Notes under the pieces: model-generated
Seen by the model: the letters and a program-made list of their open reading frames with translations, nothing else
What the model was told of the DNA's origin: nothing
Databases searched by the model: none
Made by a program: the position numbers and the translations under genes
Source of the DNA: Flavobacteriales bacterium
GTDB taxonomy: Bacteria > Bacteroidota > Bacteroidia > Flavobacteriales > Flavobacteriaceae
Length of the DNA: 62,625 nucleotides
Direction: 5' to 3'
NCBI GenBank assembly: GCA_011526365.1
Contig: WTIO01000020.1
Location: forward strand, 12,355 to 74,979
Shown here: positions 49,968 to 58,656 of the stretch, in pieces
Layout of the letters: the number at the start of each line of letters is the position of its first letter
Numbering within the stretch: position 1 is the first letter of the stretch

Positions 49968-52481
49968 ATGAGAAGCACACTAATTGTACTACTATTATCC
50001 CTAAGCCCCTTATTTGCGCAAGATTATTTTACCGCAAAATATACGCCATTTGACACTTCTATTAAGGCTCCCAACGTATTTTTAGGGCGAGATATTGGAT
50101 CACAGCACACCCGCCACGATCAAATTGTAGCCTACCTAGAATACTTGTCGGAAAGCAGCCCCAGAGCCTCTATAAGTTTTTATGGAAAAACTCACGAGGG
50201 ACGACGCCTTCCCATGTTGGCCATAGGGACGCCAGAAAATATTGCCCAGTTGGAAGAACTCCAACAACAGCACCTTAAAGATTTGCAGCAAAACCTTATA
50301 ACCCCAGCAAATACCACTTTACCCTTGTTTATTAACCTTGGGTACAATGTACACGGAAATGAGCCTTCCAGTTCCGAAGCAGCACTATTAGCCGCATACA
50401 CCCTCACCGCCTCGCAACATCCAGAGGTGCAAAAGTACTTGGCTGCAGCTGTTGTATTTATTGATCCTACCATAAATCCCGATGGTCGCGACCGACACAC
50501 CCAATGGGCTAACAGTTATAAAGGAACTCCCCTAGTGGACGATCCCTATGATGCAGAACACAACGAGTATTGGCCAGGCGGACGTACCAACCATTATTGG
50601 TTTGACCTTAACCGCGACTGGTTATTGGCCATTCATCCTGAAAGCCAAGGGAAATTGCAATGGTACCACCAATGGTACCCCAACGTGGTGACCGATTTCC
50701 ACGAAATGGGAAGCCAAAGCACCTATTTTTTTGAGCCCATGAAGGACAACGGTTCGGCAGACCCCATTATGCCCAAAGAAAACTATGGGTACCTCAATGA
50801 ACGTTTTGGCGAGTTTTTTGCCACTGCCTTAGACAGCATAGGATCCTTGTATTTCACAAAAGAAGTATTTGACGGCACCTATCCGGGCTATGGGTCTTCC
50901 TATCCAGACTTGCAGGGAGGCTTGGGAATTTTATTTGAGCAAGCCAGTTCACGGGGTCACAAACAAAAAACCCCCAATGGGAGCATCACCTTCCCTTTCA
51001 CAATTCGCAACCAGTACATTTCTAGCTTAACTACCGTTAAAGCTGCGGTTGCCACTAAAGATTATTTACAAGAGTATCAAAAGAAGTTTTTTAGATCGGC
51101 TTTAAGCAGAAGTAAAAAAAGCAAGATCAAAGCCTATGTATTTGAAGAAAAAGATGACAACAAAATGCGCTTCTTCCTCGACAAGGCATTGCGCCATAAA
51201 CTCAAAGTGCTTCGTACGGGTGCCAATCGTTATGCAATACCTACAGCGCAACCACAATACCGCATGGTGCAAAGCTTTTTCGAAACCTATAACACCTATC
51301 GCGACAGTGTGTTTTATGATGCCTCCGCCTGGTCGGTGGCCAATTTCTACAACCTCAAGTACCGTACTTCACGGACAGTACCTCAAGGGGAAGAAATCCA
51401 AAGCGTAGACGCTATTGCAATTCCTGCTGCTGTAACCAAAAGCACGTATGCCTATTTGATTGACAGTCAAGATTACAACGTCCCTGCTGTAATACACGCA
51501 CTTCAAGAAAAAGAGGTGGTGGTTTCAGTAGCCTTTAAGCCCTTTACTGTAAAAACAGCTACCGGATCTAAAAGCTACCCCTATGGATCTTTGATGGTTC
51601 CTGTAAGCACGCAAAAAATGGATGCCGATGCATTGTTCCAACACCTAAAGCAGGTACAGGATAAATATACCGTAGCCATTACTGCTGTAAACACAGGTTA
51701 TAATCTTAGTGGTGTAGATTTAGGCAGTCGCTATGTTGTGCCGTTACGCCAGCCCAAGCCTGTAATGCTCATTGGTGATGGCACCCGATCCTATGAAGCA
51801 GGAGAAGTATGGCATTTGCTGGACACCCGTGTACACATGCCCATTACTAAGGCGACCAAGAGAACCTTCAATCGTTTGCCGCTCGACAATTACAATACGT
51901 TAGTAATGGTTTCGGGGCGATACAACTGGACAGCCAAGCAAAAACAACAATTAAAGGCCTGGCTTTCTAAAGGAAATACATTGATTGCCATTGGAACGGC
52001 CAATCAAGCCTTAATTAAAGCAGAAATTTTAAAGGAGCAACTCGTTAAAGTGGACAAGGACACTACGGCGAAACAACAGTCGAAACCCTATGTAGAGGCC
52101 CCAGAAAACATTGGCCGCGAACGTTTGGGAGGCGTCTTTGTTAAAGGAATGCTCGACCTAACACATCCTCTTGGGTTTGGTTACACTAGCCCCCAGATAC
52201 CACTTTATAAAAATAATCTGGTGTGGTTGGCCCCCAGCAAAAGCCCTTATGGAACTCCAGTGCGCTATGCCCCAAACCCTCACATTGACGGTTATATTTC
52301 AGAAAAGAACCGCAAAGAGTTCTTCCCCAAGGCCGCTGCAGTTGTGGTGAGCAAAGTGGGCAGTGGACGAATTGTTTCTTTTGCTGAAAACCCCAATTTT
52401 AGAGGGACTGCATTAGGCACGAACAGAATGTTTTTAAATGCACTGTTCTTAGGAGATAAAATCCAAGTACCCACAGAATAA
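49968..52481 (+). CDS. Secreted M14-family metallocarboxypeptidase
   Basis: 837 residues; signal peptide 1-18 (ends LFAQD). The peptidase domain is about 45-380. The first zinc motif is H129-x-x-E132 in YNVHGNEPSSSE; the third ligand His245 is in TDFHEMGSQSTYFFEP; the catalytic Glu is in GILFEQASSRG. Substrate-binding Asn/Arg lie in TINPDGRDRHT. The C-terminal half (about 400-837) is an unassigned region with a Rossmann-like text (PVMLIGDGTRSYEAGEVWHL). It probably degrades peptides or cell-wall material outside the cell. Followed after 34 bp by the BNR-repeat gene. Confidence 0.9.
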   Translation: MRSTLIVLLLSLSPLFAQDYFTAKYTPFDTSIKAPNVFLGRDIGSQHTRHDQIVAYLEYLSESSPRASISFYGKTHEGRRLPMLAIGTPENIAQLEELQQQHLKDLQQNLITPANTTLPLFINLGYNVHGNEPSSSEAALLAAYTLTASQHPEVQKYLAAAVVFIDPTINPDGRDRHTQWANSYKGTPLVDDPYDAEHNEYWPGGRTNHYWFDLNRDWLLAIHPESQGKLQWYHQWYPNVVTDFHEMGSQSTYFFEPMKDNGSADPIMPKENYGYLNERFGEFFATALDSIGSLYFTKEVFDGTYPGYGSSYPDLQGGLGILFEQASSRGHKQKTPNGSITFPFTIRNQYISSLTTVKAAVATKDYLQEYQKKFFRSALSRSKKSKIKAYVFEEKDDNKMRFFLDKALRHKLKVLRTGANRYAIPTAQPQYRMVQSFFETYNTYRDSVFYDASAWSVANFYNLKYRTSRTVPQGEEIQSVDAIAIPAAVTKSTYAYLIDSQDYNVPAVIHALQEKEVVVSVAFKPFTVKTATGSKSYPYGSLMVPVSTQKMDADALFQHLKQVQDKYTVAITAVNTGYNLSGVDLGSRYVVPLRQPKPVMLIGDGTRSYEAGEVWHLLDTRVHMPITKATKRTFNRLPLDNYNTLVMVSGRYNWTAKQKQQLKAWLSKGNTLIAIGTANQALIKAEILKEQLVKVDKDTTAKQQSKPYVEAPENIGRERLGGVFVKGMLDLTHPLGFGYTSPQIPLYKNNLVWLAPSKSPYGTPVRYAPNPHIDGYISEKNRKEFFPKAAAVVVSKVGSGRIVSFAENPNFRGTALGTNRMFLNALFLGDKIQVPTE

Positions 52482-52510
52482 TTGTACCTAATTAACCAAC
52501 TATAATTTTG
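52482..52510 (+). promoter_or_regulatory. Promoter of the BNR-repeat protein gene
   Basis: TTG (52482-52484, overlapping the end of the preceding gene), an 18-base spacer and TAATTTTG (52503-52510). The element ends only 5 bases before the ATG at 52516, so the mRNA would have almost no leader. Confidence 0.6.
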
Positions 52511-52515
52511 AATTC

Positions 52516-55500
52516 ATGCGTTTTTTAATAGTATTCTTTACCCTTTCGTTGACGTTCAATGTAACTGCCCAGCGAAAAAAAAGCTCCAAAAAAACAAAAG
52601 CTCCTACAGCTGAAGTCAATTACCACAATTTCCAATGGCGTAACATTGGTCCTTTTCGGGGAGGGCGTAGTGTAGCCTCCACGGGGGTGGTGCAGCAGCC
52701 CAATGTATTTTATATGGGAAGTACCGGAGGTGGTGTTTGGAAAACTACCGATGCTGGAGAAAGCTGGAATAATATTTCTGATGGCTACTTTAAAACAGGT
52801 ACAGTAGGTGCCATTGCAGTGGCCGAAAGTGACCCGAATGTTGTTGTAGTAGGAATGGGGGAACATGCCGCCAGAGGGGTGATGACCTCTATGGGAGATG
52901 GGGTGTATATTTCCACCGACGCCGGTGCTACTTGGAAGCACAGTGGACTTTCATCTTCACGACATATTGCCAATGTGGTTATTCATCCCACAAATCCTTC
53001 CATAATTTATGTTGCGGTTCAAGGGGCACAGTTTGGCCCTTCGGAAGAGCGCGGAGTTTTTAAAACTACAGATGGGGGGAAAACCTGGAAAAAGGTGCTC
53101 TACAAAGGGCCTACAGTAGGCGCAGCATCTTTAAGTATGGATTACACCAATCCACGAATTTTATATGTCAGTCTTTGGGAGCACGAGCGAACCCCATGGC
53201 AAATGCGTTCTGGAGGACCACAATCGGGCTTGTACAAATCTACGGATGCAGGTGCCACATGGACCAAAATGACCAAGGGATTGCCTAAAATTATGGGAAA
53301 GTCGGGCATAGATGTTTCGCGTGCGAACCCTCAGCGTGTGTTTGCAAATCTTGAAGCTGAGGGTGAAGAAAGCGGAGTATATCGCTCAGACAATGGCGGA
53401 AAAACTTGGAAACAAGTCAACAAAAATCGCATTGCCGTTGCACGTTCTTGGTACTATATGGAGGTCTTTGCAGATCCAGTAGACGAAAATACAGTGTATG
53501 TGCTCAATGCTCCTGCCTTAAAGTCAATTGATGGAGGGAAAACCTTTACGCCCATGCCCACTCCCCACGGCGATAACCACCACCTTTGGATTCATCCGCA
53601 GAACAATAAAGTGATGATCAATTCCAACGATGGAGGGGCAAATGTGTCCATGAATGGGGGAAAAACTTGGAGCACCCAGCGCAACCAACCAACGGCACAG
53701 TTTTATCGGGTAATTGCAGATGCGCAAGTACCCTACCACGTTTATGGTGGCCAACAAGACAACTCTGCAATTGGAATTAAAAGTCGCACCTATGGACGCG
53801 ACATCAACTGGAAAGATTGGTACAGTGTTGCGGGCTGCGAAAGTGCCTTTCTAGCTTTTGATCCCAACAATCCAATCTTAGTATATGGCGGCTGCTATCA
53901 GGGAATTATCGAACGTTGGCAACGTACTACAGGAAACTCAAAAGCCATAAAAGCCTATCCTGAACTTGCTTTAGGGAATGTTCCACGCGATTTTAAATAC
54001 CGTTTTAATTGGAACGCTCCTATACTTACCGACCCCAAAGATCCTACTGTACTATTTCATGCAGGGAATGTGGTGTTTAAATCTACCGATCAGGGGCAAA
54101 GTTGGCAGGTGATTAGCCCAGATTTGACAAAAAACGAAAAAGACAAACAAGGCCCCGGTGGAATTCCTTTTACCAATGAGGCTGCAGGTGGGGAAAATTA
54201 CAATACCCTTATGAGTTTAGCCATTGCACCCCAGGATTCAAATGAGCTATGGGCAGGAAGTGACGACGGTTTGCTTCATCTCACCCGTGATGGGGGAAAA
54301 ACATGGCAAAATATTACTCCTAAAAAAATAACGGATGGAATCATTAACAGTATAGAATTATCGGTACACCAACCGGGGAAGGCTTACATCGTTGTCATGG
54401 GCTATAAATCTATGGATCTTACGCCCTATGTGTATCGTACCGATGACTATGGAAAGAGTTGGGAAAAGATCACCTCGGGGATACAGGGAGTACACAATTT
54501 TGTTCGCGTGGTTCGCGCCGATAAGAAAGTCCCTGGCTTGCTCTACGCAGGAACCGAAACAGGCTTTTACTATTCCAATAACGATGGCGACAGCTGGACT
54601 AAACTCCAATTGAATTTGCCAGTGGTACCCATCAACGATATCTACCTTCAGGACAACGATCTTATTGCTGCCACTGCAGGGCGTTCTTTTTGGATTTTAG
54701 ATGACGTAGCTCCCTTACAACAACAAGTGACTACTCCCCAATTGGCACTTTTAAGTCCCAAGCCGAGTCATCGCATCTTAAGTGGACGTAGCAATGCAAA
54801 GACACCAACCACAGGACAAAACCCATTGCCAGGTGTCATCTTAGACTACTATTTACCTCAGGACAGCACCGACAGCACAGCAGTGAGGCTTAGTATCTAT
54901 AAAGGTGATCAGTTGTTGCGTTCGTACAGCAGTAAAAAACCCACTGCACCCACTACTTGGATTGGTGGCCCCCCAAAACTACCCACCTTGGGGAGCACAA
55001 AAGGCTACCATCGTTTCCATTGGGATTTACGTCGTGCGATTCTTCCAGGGGTAAAAGATGTGTTTGTATATGGAAGTTATGCCGGTGGGGTAGTCCCTCC
55101 CGGGGAGTATCGTGCTGTTTTAACAATGGGGGATCAAGAGGCAACAACAACCATAAACTTACTGCCCGATCCAAATATTGAAACCACAGCCGCAGCCTAT
55201 CAACAACAAGAGGCCGCTTTACTGCGTATTGAGGGGCATTTAAAATCCATACACCAAACGGTGGGGAACATGCGAAAGGTGCAGCAGCAGTTGCAACACC
55301 ATTTAACGGTTTTGGCCGACTTCTCTCAATATCAATCCCTATTGACCCAAGGCGAGGCCTTACAAGACCGTTTAAAGGCGTGGGAGCAAGCGTTAATTCA
55401 GCCCCAGCAAAAAACCTTTCAGGATGTTATTAATTTTAACAACAAGCTCAATGCAGAGTTTATGCATTTAAAAGGCTACGTAGATGGCGCCCAGCCCGAA

Positions 55501-55653
55501 GTTACTGCAGGAGCCTTGGAACGCTTAAATGATTTGGAAGTTTTATGGAAATCAGAAAAAGCTGTGCTTAATCAATTGATTGCAGAAGATATAGCGGCCT
55601 TTAACTCCAGCTTTAAAGAACTGCAAATTCCATCTTTACTGATAATGGAATAA
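52516..55653 (+). CDS. Secreted BNR/VPS10-type beta-propeller protein
   Basis: 1045 residues; signal peptide 1-18 (ends VTAQ). From residue 35 to about 750 there are about eleven Asp-box (BNR) repeats of the form S/T-x-D-x-G-x-T/S-W, for example KTTDAGESW, ISTDAGATW, KTTDGGKTW, LTRDGGKTW and RTDDYGKSW. These build one or two multi-bladed propellers of the sortilin/glycosidase-like fold. The C-terminal 250 residues are a beta domain and then a helical region (PEVTAGALERLNDLEVLWKS). No catalytic sialidase motif is visible, so enzymatic activity is not claimed. Secretion and context with peptidases suggest a role in binding extracellular protein or glycan. Confidence 0.88.
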   Translation: MRFLIVFFTLSLTFNVTAQRKKSSKKTKAPTAEVNYHNFQWRNIGPFRGGRSVASTGVVQQPNVFYMGSTGGGVWKTTDAGESWNNISDGYFKTGTVGAIAVAESDPNVVVVGMGEHAARGVMTSMGDGVYISTDAGATWKHSGLSSSRHIANVVIHPTNPSIIYVAVQGAQFGPSEERGVFKTTDGGKTWKKVLYKGPTVGAASLSMDYTNPRILYVSLWEHERTPWQMRSGGPQSGLYKSTDAGATWTKMTKGLPKIMGKSGIDVSRANPQRVFANLEAEGEESGVYRSDNGGKTWKQVNKNRIAVARSWYYMEVFADPVDENTVYVLNAPALKSIDGGKTFTPMPTPHGDNHHLWIHPQNNKVMINSNDGGANVSMNGGKTWSTQRNQPTAQFYRVIADAQVPYHVYGGQQDNSAIGIKSRTYGRDINWKDWYSVAGCESAFLAFDPNNPILVYGGCYQGIIERWQRTTGNSKAIKAYPELALGNVPRDFKYRFNWNAPILTDPKDPTVLFHAGNVVFKSTDQGQSWQVISPDLTKNEKDKQGPGGIPFTNEAAGGENYNTLMSLAIAPQDSNELWAGSDDGLLHLTRDGGKTWQNITPKKITDGIINSIELSVHQPGKAYIVVMGYKSMDLTPYVYRTDDYGKSWEKITSGIQGVHNFVRVVRADKKVPGLLYAGTETGFYYSNNDGDSWTKLQLNLPVVPINDIYLQDNDLIAATAGRSFWILDDVAPLQQQVTTPQLALLSPKPSHRILSGRSNAKTPTTGQNPLPGVILDYYLPQDSTDSTAVRLSIYKGDQLLRSYSSKKPTAPTTWIGGPPKLPTLGSTKGYHRFHWDLRRAILPGVKDVFVYGSYAGGVVPPGEYRAVLTMGDQEATTTINLLPDPNIETTAAAYQQQEAALLRIEGHLKSIHQTVGNMRKVQQQLQHHLTVLADFSQYQSLLTQGEALQDRLKAWEQALIQPQQKTFQDVINFNNKLNAEFMHLKGYVDGAQPEVTAGALERLNDLEVLWKSEKAVLNQLIAEDIAAFNSSFKELQIPSLLIME

Positions 55654-55673
55654 ACAAGGAAACGAGAAATATC

Positions 55674-55697
55674 AAAAGGGGCTTAGGCCCTTTTTTT
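55674..55697. terminator. Shared intrinsic terminator between convergent genes
   Basis: AAAGGGGC, loop TTAG, GCCCTTTT and T-run to 55697. The sterol-desaturase stop codon (TAA read on the minus strand, 55683-55685) lies in the loop, so both genes use the same hairpin. Confidence 0.88.
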
Positions 55698-56570
55698 ATT
55701 GAAACCGTATTTCAATTGTTGCCAAAAGTTTTGTGGCATGGACTCATCCCCAGGATACCCCAAAAGGACTGTCCCACTCTGTTCGGGGATGTAGTTGAAC
55801 CCAAACAAATAATCCCAAGTGCTAAGGCTAATACCAAAGTTTACACCAAATTTCCCTTCCGGTAGTGCATGGGCATGATGGTAGAGGTGCATAACTGGAT
55901 TGTTGAGGATGTAGCGCAAGGGCCCCCAGGTAATTTTTATGTTGGCGTGGTTTAAATGTCCAATGCTGATGGCAAAAAAATGTACAATAAATGCCTGTTC
56001 GGGTTCAAACCCACCCAAAAGCATCACCGCTAGTGTTTTCATGGGCTTGTATAAAATGTTTTCCATCCAATGGTAGCGAAAGTGTGCGGCAAACCCCATC
56101 TCTTTCACACTGTGGTGTACCTGATGAAATTGCCATAAAAAGGGAATGCGATGAAGGAGAATATGTGTTCCCCATTGGGCAAAGTCCAAAACAACAAAAA
56201 ATACCAAAAGACTCCAAAGCGGTGCCCAAGTACTGATATCTACCACAGCAAAATCAGCTATGCCCAGGCCAAAATAGCCACTCCAAAGTCCAATGACTCG
56301 GTAAAAACCTTCAATGGCAATACTAAAAATGAAGAAGTTAAAAAACATATATCCCGCATCCAACCAAAAGTCTTTGCGAAACACCCCTTGGTTTTTGCGC
56401 CATGGAAAAAGAATTTCTAGTCCCCAAACGATTAAGGAAATGAGCAGTAAACCCCAAAAATAATTTTGATACCAAGGCACTTGGAAAATGATGGAGCGCC
56501 AGGTCCAGTGTGCGGTTCCAATAAGTGCGTCTAAGAAAGTTTGTATCAACTCCATAACATCATTCAGCAA
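55683..56570 (-). CDS. Sterol desaturase-family (fatty acid hydroxylase) membrane protein
   Basis: 295 residues, four to five transmembrane segments (for example YFWGLLLISLIVWGLEILFP). The di-iron histidine clusters are complete: HILLHRIPFLWQFHQVHHS (H-x3-H and H-x2-HH, about 137-155), HLNHANIKI and HLYHHAHALPEG near 220-245. The superfamily uses a non-haem di-iron centre to hydroxylate or desaturate lipids. In Bacteroidota the substrate is probably a fatty acid or carotenoid rather than a sterol. Met6 (56555) is an alternative start. Upstream lies a 235-bp gap towards the XRE gene. Confidence 0.85.
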   Translation of the reverse strand: MLNDVMELIQTFLDALIGTAHWTWRSIIFQVPWYQNYFWGLLLISLIVWGLEILFPWRKNQGVFRKDFWLDAGYMFFNFFIFSIAIEGFYRVIGLWSGYFGLGIADFAVVDISTWAPLWSLLVFFVVLDFAQWGTHILLHRIPFLWQFHQVHHSVKEMGFAAHFRYHWMENILYKPMKTLAVMLLGGFEPEQAFIVHFFAISIGHLNHANIKITWGPLRYILNNPVMHLYHHAHALPEGKFGVNFGISLSTWDYLFGFNYIPEQSGTVLLGYPGDESMPQNFWQQLKYGFNKKRA

Positions 56571-56750
56571 TAGTGAGTGTACAAAGGTATGAATATTAAC
56601 AAAACCAGAGGGATGCGATTCATGGTAAGGAAAAGAAATCAGTCAATCTAGAATGAAAAAAGAGTAATTGAGGCGAACCTACCCCCCTGGGTTTCATAGT
56701 AGGCAAAATGAATTACTAATAATTCAATACACTAATATAAGAAAAAAATA

Positions 56751-56772
56751 AAGGCAACATATATGTTGCCTT
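56751..56772. promoter_or_regulatory. Perfect 22-bp palindrome upstream of the XRE gene, possible operator or terminator
   Basis: AAGGCAACATA followed by its exact reverse complement TATGTTGCCTT. It is 48 bp before the XRE ATG at 56821, a position suited to autorepression. On the minus strand an A/T-rich run that includes seven T follows the hairpin, so a terminator acting leftward is an alternative reading, although no minus-strand gene ends there. Confidence 0.6.
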
Positions 56773-56820
56773 ATTAGCTTTTTATACTCCCTAAATTCAA
56801 CTATATTGAATGTAGTAAGG

Positions 56821-57045
56821 ATGGAAAATAATCAACTAGAAAAGTATTACCAGCAGTGTGGAAGGAATATAAGGTACTATCGTCAGCAAAAAAAAATGTC
56901 ACAAGCCGTTTTAGGGGGCAAGGCCAATTTAGAAAAGGCTGCCGTTCAGCGTTTGGAACGTGGAAGCAACCCAACGCTAAAAACCTTAATTAAGGTAGCA
57001 CATGCTCTGGAGGTTCCAGCTGCAGCCTTGCTACAATTCGATTAG
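56821..57045 (+). CDS. Small XRE-family HTH regulator
   Basis: 74 residues from the ATG at 56821 (MENNQLEKYYQQCGRNIRYY). The lambda-Cro-like HTH covers about residues 14-68: YYRQQKKMSQAVLGGKANLE is helices 1-2, then KAAVQRLERGSNPTLKTLIK as recognition region, and VAHALEVPAAALLQF closes the fold. No other domain. A 107-bp gap precedes the M20 gene. Whether it controls that gene, or only itself through the palindrome upstream, is open. Confidence 0.85.
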   Translation: MENNQLEKYYQQCGRNIRYYRQQKKMSQAVLGGKANLEKAAVQRLERGSNPTLKTLIKVAHALEVPAAALLQFD

Positions 57046-57151
57046 GCACCTTTGGCTGCCCATTGCTATACGGGTTTTAGGAGCGAATCGCTTTTTTGTA
57101 TTCTTTAAAAAATCACTAAGTTGTATAGCATTAACCACTAATTTATTTCCT

Positions 57152-58651
57152 ATGCGAATTACCACACTTCTTGGCCTATTGTGTATTGGAGTTTCTGTGC
57201 ATGCACAACAAAATTTTCAAGCAGAAGCACTTGAAATTGGAAAAGAGCGTTTAGATGACTTTGTTGCTTTTTTATCCCTGCCCAACGATGGTAAGGACAA
57301 AGCGCAATTAGAACAAAACAAGGCCTGGAGTGAAGCTTCCCTACAGCGGTATGGGTTTACCACAACGACACTAGAAACTTCGGCCTTTCCCTTGGTATTG
57401 GCCCATTTGGAGGTCTCCAAAGAATTGCCTACAGTAGCCTTGTATTTACATTTGGATGGGCAAGCTGTAGATTTTTCTAAGTGGGCGCAATCTAGTCCTT
57501 GGGTACCGGTATTTAAACAGCAGCAAAAAGGACAATGGACTCCTGTAGATTGGAAAACACTCACTGACGACGCCTTGGAAGAGGCTCGTATTTTTGCACG
57601 TTCGGCTTCAGATGACAAAGGTCCTTTTATGATGCTGCTGAATGCCCTTGAAATTTTAAAACGTCAGCATCGTCAACCGGCTTTCAATATAAAAGTGATC
57701 CTTGATTATGAGGAGGAGCAAAGCTCCCCAGGCTTGCCCGAAGCAGTAGCCCGTTACAAAAAGGCATTGGCCGCTGACCTTTTACTCATTCTCGATGGCC
57801 CAGTGCATGCCAGTGGTGCTCCTACTTTGGTGTTTGGTAACCGCGGTATTGCTACCCTAACCCTAACCACCTATGGCCCTAAAACACCCCAGCACAGTGG
57901 GCATTACGGAAATTATATCCCAAACCCTGCACTCAATTTAAGTCAGTTATTGGCCTCAATGAAAGACGCTCAAGGACGGGTTACCATACCCGGGTTTTAT
58001 GATGGCATTACATTGGATGCTGCTACAAAAAAGATTTTGGCTGCCGTTCCTCAGGAAGAAGCTGGCATTCGCCAACGAACAAAAATTATTGCTGTTGATG
58101 CCGTTGGTACTACCTATCAGGAATCCCTGCAATATCCGTCTTTAAACCTACGCGGACTGCAAAGTGGTTGGGTTGGTGCGGAAAAACGAACTATTATACC
58201 TGCCACTGCAGTAGCGGAAATAGATATACGTTTGGTATTGGAATCTAACCCCGAACGTTTAATCACTTTAATTAAAAATCATATTGCACAACAGGGCTAC
58301 ACCGTTTTTGATCACGAACCCTCAGATGCAGAGCGTTTGCAAAACGATAAAATTGTACGCTTAAATTACGGCATTCATTATCCTGCATTTCGAACCCCAG
58401 TAAACAGCAAAGAGGGGCAATGGGTAGCTGCTATTTTAACAAATTATTTTGGAGCTGCACCCGTGCAAATTCGCACCAGTGGTGGATCGGTACCCATATC
58501 TCCTTTTGTCAATCAATTGGGAGTTCCCGCAGTGGGGCTTCCTACAGTGAATTTGGACAACAACCAGCACAGCCCAAATGAAAACCTGCGTCTAGGTAAT
58601 TATTTTAGAGGCATTGAATTGTTTACCACCTTATTAGGAACAAAATTTTAA
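57152..58651 (+). CDS. Secreted M20-family metallopeptidase
   Basis: 499 residues from the ATG at 57152 (MRITTLLGLLCIGVSVHAQQ), which gives a clean signal peptide (cut after HAQ). A longer in-frame start at 57002 would overlap the XRE gene and is rejected. M20 metal ligands are in order: His in LYLHLDGQAVD, Asp in RSASDDKGPFM, Glu-Glu in LDYEEEQSSPG, Asp in LILDGPVHAS and His in LDNNQHSPNENLRL. A lid domain is inserted near 245-360. Exported dipeptidase or carboxypeptidase function is likely. It ends 5 bp before the penicillin acylase gene, so they form one unit. Confidence 0.9.
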   Translation: MRITTLLGLLCIGVSVHAQQNFQAEALEIGKERLDDFVAFLSLPNDGKDKAQLEQNKAWSEASLQRYGFTTTTLETSAFPLVLAHLEVSKELPTVALYLHLDGQAVDFSKWAQSSPWVPVFKQQQKGQWTPVDWKTLTDDALEEARIFARSASDDKGPFMMLLNALEILKRQHRQPAFNIKVILDYEEEQSSPGLPEAVARYKKALAADLLLILDGPVHASGAPTLVFGNRGIATLTLTTYGPKTPQHSGHYGNYIPNPALNLSQLLASMKDAQGRVTIPGFYDGITLDAATKKILAAVPQEEAGIRQRTKIIAVDAVGTTYQESLQYPSLNLRGLQSGWVGAEKRTIIPATAVAEIDIRLVLESNPERLITLIKNHIAQQGYTVFDHEPSDAERLQNDKIVRLNYGIHYPAFRTPVNSKEGQWVAAILTNYFGAAPVQIRTSGGSVPISPFVNQLGVPAVGLPTVNLDNNQHSPNENLRLGNYFRGIELFTTLLGTKF

Positions 58652-58656
58652 ACCCT

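Noticed and set aside
56571-56805. tRNA or small RNA in the 235-bp gap
   Set aside because: I saw no cloverleaf, no GGTTCRANNCC box and no conserved small-RNA motif; only the palindrome stands out.
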